A stretch of DNA of 64,000 nt from Leeuwenhoekiella aestuarii (GCF_004104055.1 NZ_QOVJ01000003.1:248001-312000), one strand, 5' to 3'; positions 1-9,337 are shown, counted from the stretch's first letter. Notes: generated from the sequence alone by a model not told the origin. A program made the numbers and translations.

Positions 1-1
1 G

Positions 2-817
2 TTTAGACAAGCAAAAGGTGATTCCAGAAGCAAAGCTAAAATTGATCAGGAAGCGTCACTTCAACTCCAGAAAATACGAAATCGTGGTGTATCAATTGCA
101 GAAGGATATGGAGACCAAATTTGGGATTTAGATCCACAACTCGAAGCTGAGGTTAAGAAGCTTTATGAGGATGCTAAAGAAAGCTTATGGACGCCAATGG
201 CTGAACAATTTGCAAATAGTATTGAAAATGCATTATTGATCACCACACGATCTGAAGATCGCAAAGACTATGTATATCATCCCGAGAGTGGTGAAGAACT
301 ATCCTTTAATGCCACAAGCAAGCTCAAAAAATTACGACAAAGTTGGTCTGCAGTTCCAGATGTACAAATCATCATTTCTGATGGTTTAAATGCTCGAGCT
401 TTGATGGATGAAGGTCATTTAAAACCTTTTTTGATTACACTAAAAGAAGAATTGAAAAATGCTGGTTTAAGCATCAGTACTAAAAATCTGGTCGTAACCC
501 ATGGACGCGTACGTGCCGGTTACGCCTGTGGAGAGCATTTATTTGGAACTAGTAGAGGCCGGCAAAATAAAGCCATTGTGCACATCATAGGTGAGCGCCC
601 CGGCAGCGGACATCATAATTACTCAGCCTATCTCACAGCGGCACCTCCAAAAAGTTGGTCACAAAAGCGTTGGGTAGATCACGATATTACCCGTGTGGTA
701 TCTGGTATTTCTGATACAGCACTTGATCCTGAATTAGCAGCACAACAAACAGCAACTATTTTAACAAGTTTGCTGAAAAAGGATTTTAGAGAGCTGAAAG
801 CGATGAAGAGTGCGTAG
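2..817 (+). CDS. eutC: Ethanolamine ammonia-lyase, EutC region, possibly fused to EutB (5' partial)
   Basis: Small-subunit part of the adenosylcobalamin-dependent lyase that splits ethanolamine into acetaldehyde and ammonia. The EutC signatures are plain: IISDGLNARAL, VRAGYACGEHLFG and HIIGERPGSGHHNYSAYLT. An ATG at 197 could begin a free-standing 206-residue EutC. However, the frame stays open to the window edge, and the 65 residues before that ATG read as protein (AEGYGDQIWDLDPQLEAEV) and resemble the C-terminal tail of flavobacterial EutB. No stop separates the two, so this is probably the end of a fused EutB-EutC polypeptide. I therefore annotate from base 2 as 5'-truncated. The EutC identity is firm; the fusion is an inference from the open frame. 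Confidence 0.85.
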   Translation, partial: FRQAKGDSRSKAKIDQEASLQLQKIRNRGVSIAEGYGDQIWDLDPQLEAEVKKLYEDAKESLWTPMAEQFANSIENALLITTRSEDRKDYVYHPESGEELSFNATSKLKKLRQSWSAVPDVQIIISDGLNARALMDEGHLKPFLITLKEELKNAGLSISTKNLVVTHGRVRAGYACGEHLFGTSRGRQNKAIVHIIGERPGSGHHNYSAYLTAAPPKSWSQKRWVDHDITRVVSGISDTALDPELAAQQTATILTSLLKKDFRELKAMKSA

Positions 818-950
818 AGCTATATTTCTAGAAAAGATTTTAGGTTTTGTTAAAAAGGTTAACTTATGTTTAATACCGGTTTAGATTATATGATTTTTTG
901 ATTTAGAAGCCTGTTAATTTTGAAGTGATTCAATCAATAACAGCTGATAT

Positions 951-2783
951 ATGAAAAAAATTAACGGAACTCTTACATTATTTGTTTTAGTCTTTAGTCT
1001 TTGGTCTTGCACAGTAGAATCTTTTGAAGAAGATGAAAATCCACAAGAGCCACCTGTGGAATCAGATTTTGAGATATACAAACCTCAAGAGTTTGGTGAT
1101 ATGGATTATGAAGATGATTCCAGTACATGGAGTTTTGATCGCAGCCGCGAGTCTGAACATTTCATCATCTTTTGGGACGCAAAATATAATGATGTAGACC
1201 CTGGCTCAACTACAATCCCTGAGCAATACCGTGTTAACATTGACAATCTTCTGGAAAAGGCCGAAGTGTTTTATACCTTAAATGTAGAGCAGCTCAAATT
1301 TGCAGATTTGAATCTGGAAAACACCAAGCTCAACACCTACAAGATGATGATTTTCCTTTACTATCAGGATGAGTGGCTGGCAACAGGAGCTGGTTATGAT
1401 GATGTTATTGGTGCATTATGGATTAGTCCCGGGACTACACAACCCGCAGGACATACATTGGCCCATGAGATAGGTCACTGTTTTCAATATCAAGTGTTTG
1501 CCGATTTAGGTAATGGTCACGGTTTTCGTTATGGTTTTGGAGGAAATGGTGGCAATGGCTTCTGGGAACAAACGGCCCAGTGGCAGGCATTTAAAGCTTT
1601 TCCGTCACAGGTTTTTACAGCTTATGATTTTAGTGTTTATATCGAGAATTACAATAAACACCTTCATCATGAAAACTACCGGTATGCCAGTTATTTCATC
1701 CATTATTACTGGACTCAATTGCATGGGCAGGATTTTATAGGCCGTTTATGGCGTGAAGCCGAACAGCCCGAAGATCCGATTCAGGCTTATATGCGCTTAA
1801 CCGGTATTGATACTGAAGCCTTAAATGATGAGATCTACGATGCAGCATCCAAAATGGTTACCTGGGATCTTGACGAACTCCGCGATTTAGGAGAAGATTA
1901 TATAGGAACTCAAAAATTTGATTACACCACAGGCGAAGATGGTACGCATATGGTGGCTAAAACCTATGCCCCGCAAACAACCGGATATAATGTGATTCCA
2001 CTTAAAGTACCAGAAGCCAATACAGAAATTCAGGTAAACTTCAAAGGCCTAGCTAATGCAGCAGGATTCAATACGGTAGATGCTTCGATAGCAGGATGGC
2101 GTTATGGTTTTGTTGCACTTAAGAATGGAGGAGAACGTGTTTACGGAACGATGCAAAGTTCTGCCGAAGGTGAATACAGTTTTACGGTGCCCGAAAATTG
2201 TTCGAAATTATGGCTGGTGGTTACCGGTGCGCCTACGCAGTATAGTGCACACGCGTGGGATGATGATAACAGCAATGATAAAGAATGGCCTTATTCGGTA
2301 AAATTTACCAATACCAATATTTTAGGTTATGTTGATTCATCGGGAGAAGAAACGCCGGAGTCTAAAGACTTTAAGTATAATCTTACTTTTCCTGCAGATG
2401 CCGAAGCGTATTCCGGTAAAACGGTAGCTGTAGATGCAGATCAATTAGCCACTGCTTTTCAGCTTTCTACCAATGAAATCACGGCCAATATTGGAGGTGC
2501 TATTAAATTTTATGCTATAAACAGTAATGGGAATTTGATTTCAGAAACCACAGCAAATGGTTATGGGCACTGGTTTAGTTCGGCTGGCGATGTAGTAAGT
2601 TGGGGTGATACCGCATATTTATTTTCAGAATTTGATGAGGCCGGATTAAAATTCAGTATTGGGCAGTTTCCCAGTCGCTTAACAACGGGAGATACCTATA
2701 CGATCAAGCAGGCTTTGATTTATGAATATGAAAGCGGAAAGTCAGTACAGGCTACGTTCACTTTCGAAATACAGATTGAATAA
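951..2783 (+). CDS. DUF6055/DUF4859 zincin-like lipoprotein
   Basis: A 610-residue surface or periplasmic lipoprotein. The signal peptide ends in a lipobox with Cys20 (SLWSC). Residues about 60-300 look like the DUF6055 family, which I place among zincin-like metallopeptidases: HEIGH (His172, Glu173, His176) is followed by an FWEQTAQW segment with Glu206, a possible third zinc ligand. The region from about residue 460 to the end resembles DUF4859, a beta-sandwich domain of Bacteroidota secreted proteins. Substrate is unknown; degradation of extracellular protein or glycoprotein is a reasonable guess. It stands alone, with 133 bases upstream and no obvious operon partner. A decayed partial copy of its central region lies just downstream (2909-3110). 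Confidence 0.75.
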   Translation: MKKINGTLTLFVLVFSLWSCTVESFEEDENPQEPPVESDFEIYKPQEFGDMDYEDDSSTWSFDRSRESEHFIIFWDAKYNDVDPGSTTIPEQYRVNIDNLLEKAEVFYTLNVEQLKFADLNLENTKLNTYKMMIFLYYQDEWLATGAGYDDVIGALWISPGTTQPAGHTLAHEIGHCFQYQVFADLGNGHGFRYGFGGNGGNGFWEQTAQWQAFKAFPSQVFTAYDFSVYIENYNKHLHHENYRYASYFIHYYWTQLHGQDFIGRLWREAEQPEDPIQAYMRLTGIDTEALNDEIYDAASKMVTWDLDELRDLGEDYIGTQKFDYTTGEDGTHMVAKTYAPQTTGYNVIPLKVPEANTEIQVNFKGLANAAGFNTVDASIAGWRYGFVALKNGGERVYGTMQSSAEGEYSFTVPENCSKLWLVVTGAPTQYSAHAWDDDNSNDKEWPYSVKFTNTNILGYVDSSGEETPESKDFKYNLTFPADAEAYSGKTVAVDADQLATAFQLSTNEITANIGGAIKFYAINSNGNLISETTANGYGHWFSSAGDVVSWGDTAYLFSEFDEAGLKFSIGQFPSRLTTGDTYTIKQALIYEYESGKSVQATFTFEIQIE

Positions 2784-2908
2784 TCGAATAGCAACCGGAT
2801 TATAAGAGTTTCCCGGAGAATTAGCTTTGCTATTTTTTTTTAAACGCATCTTTGGTATTTTGGGGAGTAGTAACTTTTCCTTAGATGCTTTAGGTGCGTT
2901 TTGATTTA

Positions 2909-3110
2909 TGGGAACAAACTGTCCAGAGATAAGACTTTAAAGCTTTTCCATCTTATTTTTTACTACATGTGATTTTAGTATTTATATAGAACTTCAGCAG
3001 TTATGGATTACTCTGAAAGCGGATAGGTAAAGTAGATTTCTTTATGCGAAAAATTAAAATAAAATCACGCATCTTTTCCCTATATGCCGATTGGTAAGAT
3101 TTTAAAAAGG
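2909..3110 (+). pseudogene. Decayed fragment of a DUF6055 paralogue
   Basis: This intergenic stretch aligns at nucleotide level with the upstream zincin lipoprotein gene from about 1561. The first roughly 85 bases match at about three of every four positions and decode as WEQTVQ, a stop, then DFKAFPS, against WEQTAQWQAFKAFPS in the intact gene. A one-base deletion then shifts the frame. Weaker similarity continues to about 3100, where YMPIGKIL parallels YMRLTGID. Stops and indels make it non-coding. It is best read as the remnant of a tandem duplicate of the neighbouring gene. The rest of the 465-base gap (2784-2908, 3111-3248) shows nothing else I recognise. Confidence 0.7.
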
Positions 3111-3248
3111 ATTATAGGCGTGCGGAGTATATCCGTTAGGATTAAGTGACAAATCTATTTCTATAAAAATTAATAGGCAGTCCATAAAAAAGCAGCTTAT
3201 CTCAGTTGATTTTATTATTGTTGAGATATCCCTCTGGCAATTATTAAA

Positions 3249-3860
3249 TCACTTATGTTTTTCAGGACCTCGTATACCCGCCTTTATTTCTGTTTTTAGA
3301 TCATTAACTTGCGGTGGAATGGGGCAGGAGTAATTAGGACTATACGCGCAAAACGGATTATATGCTTTATTAAAGTCAATGACAATCGTTTCCCCTTCAG
3401 GAATTCTTAGATCAATATAGCGCCCGGCTCCATATGTTTCTACACCACTGGTATAATCTGTAAATGGCAAGAAAAGATAATCCCGGTATTCTTCAGTTTC
3501 CCGTAATTCTGGGCTTTGATAAATAGTAAGTTGATAAGGTTTTCCATCTAATTCAAACGAAGCAATTGCATAGGTTTCTTCTTGCTTTATCTTACCTGAA
3601 GAAGTCGCAAAATCAATTGTTGCCGGATTTTCAATACGGTAAAATTGAGCCATAACCCGGTATGTGGAATCGATAGGATAGAATTGATGTCCTTTAAAAA
3701 CTTTTTGTTCTTCCGGAGTTAGCGGAGATTCCTCTGGATTTTTATATTCTGCATTAAGGTCTTTTTGAAATTGAAGAATTTTGTTTTCATAATCAGATTG
3801 GGCAGTTAAGTTTTCGTATAGGCCGACAAACAAAATTGCGAGTAAGAAAGTGCGAAGCAT
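3249..3860 (-). CDS. DUF1684 domain secreted protein
   Basis: A DUF1684-family protein of unknown function. The chosen start (ATG at 3860) gives 203 residues beginning MLRTFLLAILFVGLYENLTAQ, a clean signal peptide. An in-frame upstream ATG at 3881 and a longer reading to 3956 exist, but they would overlap the regulator gene and put charged residues before the signal peptide. The family hallmarks are visible: LTPEEQKVFKGHQFYPID, a strand-rich middle, the YGAGRYIDLRIPEGETIVIDFNKAYNPFCAYSPNYSCPIPP segment in pieces, and a C-terminal Lys-rich tail. It starts 10 bases after the AraC gene ends, so the two are probably co-transcribed. Confidence 0.75.
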   Translation of the reverse strand: MLRTFLLAILFVGLYENLTAQSDYENKILQFQKDLNAEYKNPEESPLTPEEQKVFKGHQFYPIDSTYRVMAQFYRIENPATIDFATSSGKIKQEETYAIASFELDGKPYQLTIYQSPELRETEEYRDYLFLPFTDYTSGVETYGAGRYIDLRIPEGETIVIDFNKAYNPFCAYSPNYSCPIPPQVNDLKTEIKAGIRGPEKHK

Positions 3861-3870
3861 AAGGTATCGT

Positions 3871-4752
3871 TTAATGAGCATATTGATTTTTAAAAGCTTT
3901 GGGGCTTTGATTGGTTTTGGCTTTAAAAATACGCGAGAAATAGGCATAATCTTCAAAACCTAAAATTTCTGAAATTTCATTTAACGAATTTTCAGTATGT
4001 ACAATAAGTCTCTTGGCCTCCAGAAGCGTACGCTCGTGTATTAAATCGGTTGTGGTTTTATCTAAAATAGTTTTGATTATCCGGTTGAGGTGTTTTGTTG
4101 TTATATTCAACTGTTCTGCATAAAATGAAGCTGATTTTTCGCTTCTGAACTGTAAATCCAATAATTTTTCAAACGACTTGAGAATAGTGAAGTAGGTAGC
4201 TGAAATTGAACTTTCAAATACGTGTTCTTCCGGAATATAAAGACGGGAAAGATCAATATAAATAAGATTGATCAGGTTCGTTAGTTTTTCAGTTTTGTAA
4301 AGTTTCTTAGTGCTGTATTCGGTGTAAATTTCTTCAAATCTTTTTGTGATATCTTTTAATTGAAAGGGAGTCAGAGTAAGTGTAGGAGAATTGTTTACCG
4401 AATAATAAAAAGGAAAATTTTCAAGACGCTGTTTTGAAAGCGTAATTTCAAAAACCTCAAGTGTATGAAAAAAAAAATATCCCTGAGGTTGAGTCTCAAA
4501 TTGCCAAAAATGCGTTTGTCCGGGACTGAGAAAAAAAACCGAACCGGCTTGAATGGGGTACGTGGTGAAATCAATCTCGTGCGTACCCATTCCTTCTGTA
4601 AATAGGACACACAAATAAAAATTATGGGTGTGGGGCTTGTGTACCAGTTTTGAATTGGTAACTATGTGCTTCGCAAAATCATTTGCATAAAAATTAGAGT
4701 CTGTAAATGAGTTATCAAAGGTCTCTAATTTTAGTATCGGAATTTTTTGCAT
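3871..4752 (-). CDS. AraC family transcriptional regulator
   Basis: A 293-residue regulator. The N-terminal half is a cupin-like sensing domain (HKPHTHNFYLCVLFTEG and the FFLSPGQTHFW turn). The last 100 residues form the paired helix-turn-helix of the AraC/XylS family (FYAEQLNITTKHLNRIIK, then LNEISEILGFEDYAYFSRIFKAKTNQSPKAFK). The effector is not predictable. The DUF1684 gene follows in the same direction with 10 bases between, and a DUF983 gene diverges upstream. A small inverted GTAC-6-GTAC pair at 4774-4787 lies in the divergent spacer and could be an operator, though it is too short to assert. Confidence 0.9.
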   Translation of the reverse strand: MQKIPILKLETFDNSFTDSNFYANDFAKHIVTNSKLVHKPHTHNFYLCVLFTEGMGTHEIDFTTYPIQAGSVFFLSPGQTHFWQFETQPQGYFFFHTLEVFEITLSKQRLENFPFYYSVNNSPTLTLTPFQLKDITKRFEEIYTEYSTKKLYKTEKLTNLINLIYIDLSRLYIPEEHVFESSISATYFTILKSFEKLLDLQFRSEKSASFYAEQLNITTKHLNRIIKTILDKTTTDLIHERTLLEAKRLIVHTENSLNEISEILGFEDYAYFSRIFKAKTNQSPKAFKNQYAH

Positions 4753-4822
4753 AACCAGATGTATGTCCTAAATGTACAAAAAAGTACGTCTTCGGTCTAA
4801 CACAGGAATACCATCTTCAGAA

Positions 4823-4830
4823 TACCTTTG
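4823..4830 (+). promoter_or_regulatory. Putative -7 box TACCTTTG
   Basis: Fits the Bacteroidota sigma-70 -7 consensus TAnnTTTG, 23 bases before the DUF983 start. No convincing -33 TTG element is seen at the usual distance. An AAAAGGA stretch just before the ATG may help ribosome binding. Confidence 0.45.
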
Positions 4831-4853
4831 TAAAATAATTCAAAAGGACAATT

Positions 4854-5201
4854 ATGAGTTTACTTACGATATTAAAGTTTAAATGTCCCAATTGTAAAGA
4901 AGGAGCTATTTTTGAATCCAATCATCAGTTGTTTTCCTTTCACGTGCCAAAAATGCATACACATTGTAAAACGTGTAATTTAAAATTTGAAAAAGAATCG
5001 GGTTTTTTTATAGGTGCTATGTATGTGAGTTATGGAATTACGGTTGCAGAATTTCTTTCGATATTTGTACTTATGCACTTTGTTTTCAATACCTCGTTAA
5101 TGACTGCATTTTTAATTGTAGTGGCAGTGATTATACTTGCGAGTACTTTCAATTTTAAACTAGCTCGTACATTATGGATTTATCTTTTCTATAATAAATG
5201 A
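4854..5201 (+). CDS. DUF983 family membrane protein
   Basis: A 115-residue protein of the DUF983 family. The N-terminus holds two CxxC pairs (CPNC near residue 12 and CKTC near 40), a likely zinc ribbon, followed by FEKESGFFIGAMYVSYGI and two hydrophobic helices (about 52-75 and 80-100). Function of the family is unknown; bacteria often carry it near respiratory or membrane genes. It runs divergently from the AraC regulator and ends at a strong hairpin shared with the convergent tricorn gene. Confidence 0.8.
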   Translation: MSLLTILKFKCPNCKEGAIFESNHQLFSFHVPKMHTHCKTCNLKFEKESGFFIGAMYVSYGITVAEFLSIFVLMHFVFNTSLMTAFLIVVAVIILASTFNFKLARTLWIYLFYNK

Positions 5202-5220
5202 GAATGCTAATTAGTATAAA

Positions 5221-5246
5221 AAAACCTGAGCGGCTGCTCAGGTTTT
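5221..5246. terminator. Bidirectional terminator
   Basis: CCTGAGC (5225-5231) pairs with GCTCAGG (5236-5242), flanked by A-run and T-run, between the convergent DUF983 and tricorn genes. Confidence 0.85.
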
Positions 5247-5259
5247 CTTGATTTCAAAA

Positions 5260-8200
5260 TTAATTTCTCGTTTTATCCGGATATTGAGGTGTAGTCAACG
5301 TTTTTGGTGGATTCTCCTTCAGTTGTTTTAAGATGATCTCAATCGCTTTTTCAAGCTGTGGATCTTTCCCGGCAATTACTTCTTTGGGAGTCTGTTCTAC
5401 CTCCACATCGGGTGGAGTCCCTACATTTTCAATTCCAAAACCTTCTTCATTATAAAAAGCTACGTTTGGTGCGGTTACCATTCCACCATCTATAAACTCC
5501 GGATACCCCAAAACGCCTACGAGTCCGCCCCAGGTACGTTTACCCACAAGGGTTCCCAGTTTATTTCTTCGGAATAAATACGGTAAATAATCTCCACCAG
5601 AACCGGCAGTTTCATCAATAAGCATCACTTTAGGCCCTTGTATCGAAGCACTGGGTGCTTTCATGTCTTTTCCGTAACGGAAATTCCAATAACTCTGCAT
5701 TGGCTTATTGAGCAGGTCAATCACATAATCAGCCAGCTGACCACCCCCGTTAAAACGCTCATCAACAATGATCGCTTTTTTATCGGCTTGTGGGTAGAAA
5801 TACCGTTTAAAATACTCGTGACCCCCAGTAGCGGTATTGGGCACATAGACATAAGCAACCTGACCATTTGTAGCTTCATTTACTTTTTTAATATTACCTT
5901 CTACCCAATCCCGGTTTCTTAAATCGCGATCAGAAGCAATAGTTGTTACTGCTTCATCGTGAGCATTAGCGCCGTTCGCATTTGCAGCTAAAGTAAGCGT
6001 TACCAGTTTGCCGGCTTTATTCTCAAAGAAACGATACAGGTTATCTGAAGCAGTCACTTCTTTACTATCTACTTTGATGATATAATCACCTACACTCGCA
6101 TTTACTCCGGGTTCTGTAAGTGGAGAACGCAGATCCGGATTCCAGTTGAGACCGCCGTATATTTTTGAAATTTGATAGCGGTTATTGTTCATAACATAAT
6201 CAGCACCCAGTAAACCACCGCTTATGCTTTCTTTCTCCACTCTGTTATCCCCACGATAATCAAAACGGTGATGCCCTACAGATAGTTCTGCAAACATCCA
6301 ACTCATCAAGCGATACAAGTCACTTTTTGCAGCAGCATCAGGTACAAATATTTCGTATTTTTCTTTCATTGCATCCCAGTCAACACCATGCATTGCTGGA
6401 TCGTAAAAATAATCACGGTTTACACGCCAGGCTTCATTAAAGATGTTTTTCCATTCTTTTTTAGGATCAATTTTAACTTGAATGCCTTCTAAATTTAAGG
6501 GAGCTTTGTCAGCTTTTTTACCAAGGTCTGAAACGAACCAACTGCCAGAATCGGCATATAGCATTTTTTCGCCGTTGGCGGAAATTTCGAAGGAGTAGGT
6601 TTCAAGTAATTCCTCATCTTTTTGTTCTGCAAGATTATAGAGATGCATAGTAGTTGCTCCATCGTGAGAAGGGTAAGATAAATAATACAACATCCCTTCT
6701 TTTGGTACAGCTAACGAACCAAATTGTCCTGTTCCTACAGGTACTGAAACCATACGGTTCATAATACCATCCCAGTCTATTTTTAAAGTAGGGATTTCTT
6801 CCTTTTTATCCTCTTTTTCTTCAGCCTCTTCTTCTTTTTCAGCAATAACTTCTACATCATTTTCTTTAGCAAAAGGAGATTTCACCTCTTTTTGTAAGGT
6901 GATTAAATAAAGTGCATTTGAAGATTCCATATCCTGATTAGATTGATCAAACCAGTTCACAACCGGTCCTGCATCTGTAGAGCCGGTTAGATAAAGGTAT
7001 TTTCCACTTGGATCAAATGTAGGTTCGGTAACATTTGAAAGGCCGTCTGAAATAGGATAGGATTTGTTTTCGCTAAGCGAAAAAATATAGGCTTGTTCAA
7101 AATTAGTTTCGGTAATCAAGGTATAAGCTAGCCAATTAGAATCTGCAGACCAGCTCCCGAAAAGATCTCGATAATCTGCCGGTTGATATAAGATATCTTG
7201 CGCTACTTTTTCAGTTTTACCTGTAGCAACTGTTGTGATATATAGATTTCTTCCGTTGTCTACATAAGCCACTTTTTTACTATCTGGAGACCAGTGTAAA
7301 TGGGCATAAAAACCAGTGCCATCTAATTGGATGGCTTTAGCCTCATCTAGACTGTTCTGATTTTTTATATGCAATTCATACTCACCACTTGCATCAGAGA
7401 AATAAGCGATAGACTTGCTGTCTGGCGACCATTTAGGGAAGGTCTCGTGAACACCCGGAGTTTCTGTTAAATTAGCAACATCTCCTTTTTCTGCCGGTAC
7501 GGTAACAATTTCACCTCTAAAATCTACAACAACACGTGCACCTGTAGGAGAGATACCGGCGCTTCGCACATAGTCGCTCCCACTCACAAAGCGCGGACGT
7601 AATTCTAACAAATCTGTAGCAATACCAATAGTCAGCTTTTTTAAAGTTTTTGTAGCCGGATTAAAAGTGTGTAAATAACCCGCTTGTTCCAAAATAATAA
7701 TCCCGGTTTCAGATATCGAAACATCTTGTAAGCCATAGTCTTTAAAATCAGTTAATTGCTCAGCTTTTTTGGTGTTGATATCATAACTGTACAAATTGAA
7801 TACGCCATCTCGATCGCTTCTAAAATAAACCAGATCCCCTAAGAATTCTGGTTGGGTGTCATTACTTCCTGAAGCTGGTTTTGGGATTTCAACAATTTCC
7901 TGAGTTGCAGTATCAAAAATAAATATACGCGTCTGTGCGCCGCCGCGGTAATGTTTCCATTGGTTAAAACGATCAGGAATTGGAGTGTATGCAATGTGTT
8001 TTCCGTCACTAGAATAACTTGCCCAGAAGGCATTAGGGATTTCTAATTCTGCCGCCTGACCACCATTAACAGGAACTGTAAAAAGTTCTGTGTATCTATT
8101 GGTGAAAATTGCCCGTTGTGATGCAAAAAGTACGTGCTTGCCATCTGGGGTAAAACCCCGAACATAATCAGGATACGGGTGCCAGGTTAATCGGGTAGGC

Positions 8201-8505
8201 ACTCCGCCTGCGGTGGGAACGGTAAAGACATCCATATTACCATCGTATTCAGCGCTAAAAGCGATTGTTTTACCATCAGGTGAAAACACCGGGTTATATT
8301 CAACACCTTCATCTATAGTGAGCCTGCGCGGTTGTGAACCGTCTTTATTAGCTACCCAAAGATCTTCTGCATAAATAAAAGCTATATGATCTTTGCTTAT
8401 AGCCGGCTCGTCCAGCAACCGGGTATCTACTTGATCGATCTGGCAGTAACCACTCAGAGAGAGAAGTGCAGCTGTTATACTTAAGATTTGATTTTTGATT
8501 TTCAT
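5260..8505 (-). CDS. Tricorn-type S41 peptidase, secreted
   Basis: A 1081-residue homologue of tricorn, the large protease that trims peptides. After a signal peptide (ending near GYCQ) come many WD40-like propeller blades of the FSPDGKTIAFSAEYDG type, in two propellers (about 30-330 and 330-560). An acidic and lysine-rich linker with many EKEEE repeats follows at about 555-575, then a tricorn C1 region (DYFYDPAMHGVDWDAM), a PDZ domain (NASVGDYIIKVDSKEVT) and the S41 serine protease core. The likely nucleophile is Ser969 in DETAGSGGD, with a histidine in SVGHHRFDY and a late acidic residue near Glu1026 (GIENVGTPPD). Length matches archaeal tricorn (about 1070). In Bacteroidota it is exported, suggesting periplasmic peptide breakdown. 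Confidence 0.92.
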   Translation of the reverse strand: MKIKNQILSITAALLSLSGYCQIDQVDTRLLDEPAISKDHIAFIYAEDLWVANKDGSQPRRLTIDEGVEYNPVFSPDGKTIAFSAEYDGNMDVFTVPTAGGVPTRLTWHPYPDYVRGFTPDGKHVLFASQRAIFTNRYTELFTVPVNGGQAAELEIPNAFWASYSSDGKHIAYTPIPDRFNQWKHYRGGAQTRIFIFDTATQEIVEIPKPASGSNDTQPEFLGDLVYFRSDRDGVFNLYSYDINTKKAEQLTDFKDYGLQDVSISETGIIILEQAGYLHTFNPATKTLKKLTIGIATDLLELRPRFVSGSDYVRSAGISPTGARVVVDFRGEIVTVPAEKGDVANLTETPGVHETFPKWSPDSKSIAYFSDASGEYELHIKNQNSLDEAKAIQLDGTGFYAHLHWSPDSKKVAYVDNGRNLYITTVATGKTEKVAQDILYQPADYRDLFGSWSADSNWLAYTLITETNFEQAYIFSLSENKSYPISDGLSNVTEPTFDPSGKYLYLTGSTDAGPVVNWFDQSNQDMESSNALYLITLQKEVKSPFAKENDVEVIAEKEEEAEEKEDKKEEIPTLKIDWDGIMNRMVSVPVGTGQFGSLAVPKEGMLYYLSYPSHDGATTMHLYNLAEQKDEELLETYSFEISANGEKMLYADSGSWFVSDLGKKADKAPLNLEGIQVKIDPKKEWKNIFNEAWRVNRDYFYDPAMHGVDWDAMKEKYEIFVPDAAAKSDLYRLMSWMFAELSVGHHRFDYRGDNRVEKESISGGLLGADYVMNNNRYQISKIYGGLNWNPDLRSPLTEPGVNASVGDYIIKVDSKEVTASDNLYRFFENKAGKLVTLTLAANANGANAHDEAVTTIASDRDLRNRDWVEGNIKKVNEATNGQVAYVYVPNTATGGHEYFKRYFYPQADKKAIIVDERFNGGGQLADYVIDLLNKPMQSYWNFRYGKDMKAPSASIQGPKVMLIDETAGSGGDYLPYLFRRNKLGTLVGKRTWGGLVGVLGYPEFIDGGMVTAPNVAFYNEEGFGIENVGTPPDVEVEQTPKEVIAGKDPQLEKAIEIILKQLKENPPKTLTTPQYPDKTRN

Positions 8506-8517
8506 GTTTTGATTGAT

Positions 8518-8600
8518 TTTACTCGATAATCGAGATTTAAATGTTCCAAGACTTATCTCGTTTTAAAATGTATTTTTTAGTTTAATGCTTCGCGGGTCTG
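8518..8600. repeat. Dispersed intergenic element, copy A
   Basis: About 80 bases opening with the palindrome CTCGATAATCGAG (8522-8534), 17 bases upstream of the tricorn start codon, and ending near TTTAATGCTTCGCGGGT. A second copy at 29594-29672 matches it at most positions in the same orientation on the + strand. Fragments of the opening palindrome recur at 22435 and 46981. It looks like a small non-autonomous or REP-like element of this genome. Confidence 0.6.
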
Positions 8601-8673
8601 CCTCGAAGTAGTTTACGATTTTCAAGTTACTAAAAACCGCTTTGAATTTAATCTAAACTGCACTTTTCAAATG

Positions 8674-8710
8674 AAAAAAGTCCATTGAATTTATTTTCAA
8701 CGGACTTTTC
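8674..8710 (-). terminator. Terminator of the coiled-coil lipoprotein gene
   Basis: AAGTCCATTGAA and TTCAACGGACTT form a near-perfect stem; read on the minus strand it is followed by a run of T. Confidence 0.75.
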
Positions 8711-8765
8711 AATTTTAGTGATTCTGTTTAGAGAACGATAAAAAAAACAATAGGGTAATTGCTTA

Positions 8766-9248
8766 TTATTTATCTGAAGTTTGTTTTAAAGCCTCTTGCT
8801 CGGCTTCAATAGTTTTCAATTCGGTTTTGATCTGATTGAGACGCGCTGCAATCTCCTCATTGTTCGCTTCCATATCTGTAAGCTGTTGCTCCATTTGGGT
8901 TACAGTAATACTATCTGACATAAAATAAGCTTTTAGCTCGCTGTGGCTTTCTATGGTGCTTTTGAGTTTGTTCAACGTTTCGGCTTGTTGTTTGAGCAAC
9001 ATTTGATGCTTTTGCAGATCAGCCATCGCAATAGAATCGGTTTCTTCAACTTCCTTCAATTTATCGCTTAAGGTTCTGGTATCTGCTTTAAGTTGCTCGT
9101 GAGAAACAGTCATCGCCTCGTGAACGACCTCAAGACTGTCAGTATGCATTACAAATTCTAAATAGTTATCGTGTAATGTTTTACGGGTGTCGTCGCAGCT
9201 CACAAAAAGTATTGCAGCAAAAACTGCTAATACAATTAATTTTTTCAT
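8766..9248 (-). CDS. Coiled-coil lipoprotein, function unknown
   Basis: A 160-residue protein with a signal peptide and lipobox (LFVSC, Cys19). Nearly all of the mature part (about 30-158) is a heptad-rich coiled coil of Glu, Lys, Gln and Leu (KLKEVEETDSIAMADLQKHQ and similar). No catalytic motif is visible. It resembles short periplasmic lipoproteins of flavobacteria that have no assigned role. It is a single gene between two terminators, so the neighbours say little. A structural role at the cell envelope is only a guess. Confidence 0.7.
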   Translation of the reverse strand: MKKLIVLAVFAAILFVSCDDTRKTLHDNYLEFVMHTDSLEVVHEAMTVSHEQLKADTRTLSDKLKEVEETDSIAMADLQKHQMLLKQQAETLNKLKSTIESHSELKAYFMSDSITVTQMEQQLTDMEANNEEIAARLNQIKTELKTIEAEQEALKQTSDK

Positions 9249-9337
9249 AGTGTCGGTGTCGTTAATTAACAGATTAAATATAAAAAAGAAAGTAGTGTAT
9301 GGTTTGTTAAATAATAGTTAGATTTTTAAAATGACCA

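Noticed and set aside
4774-4787. AraC operator formed by the GTAC pair
   Set aside because: Only four bases per arm in AT-rich sequence; chance occurrence is likely.
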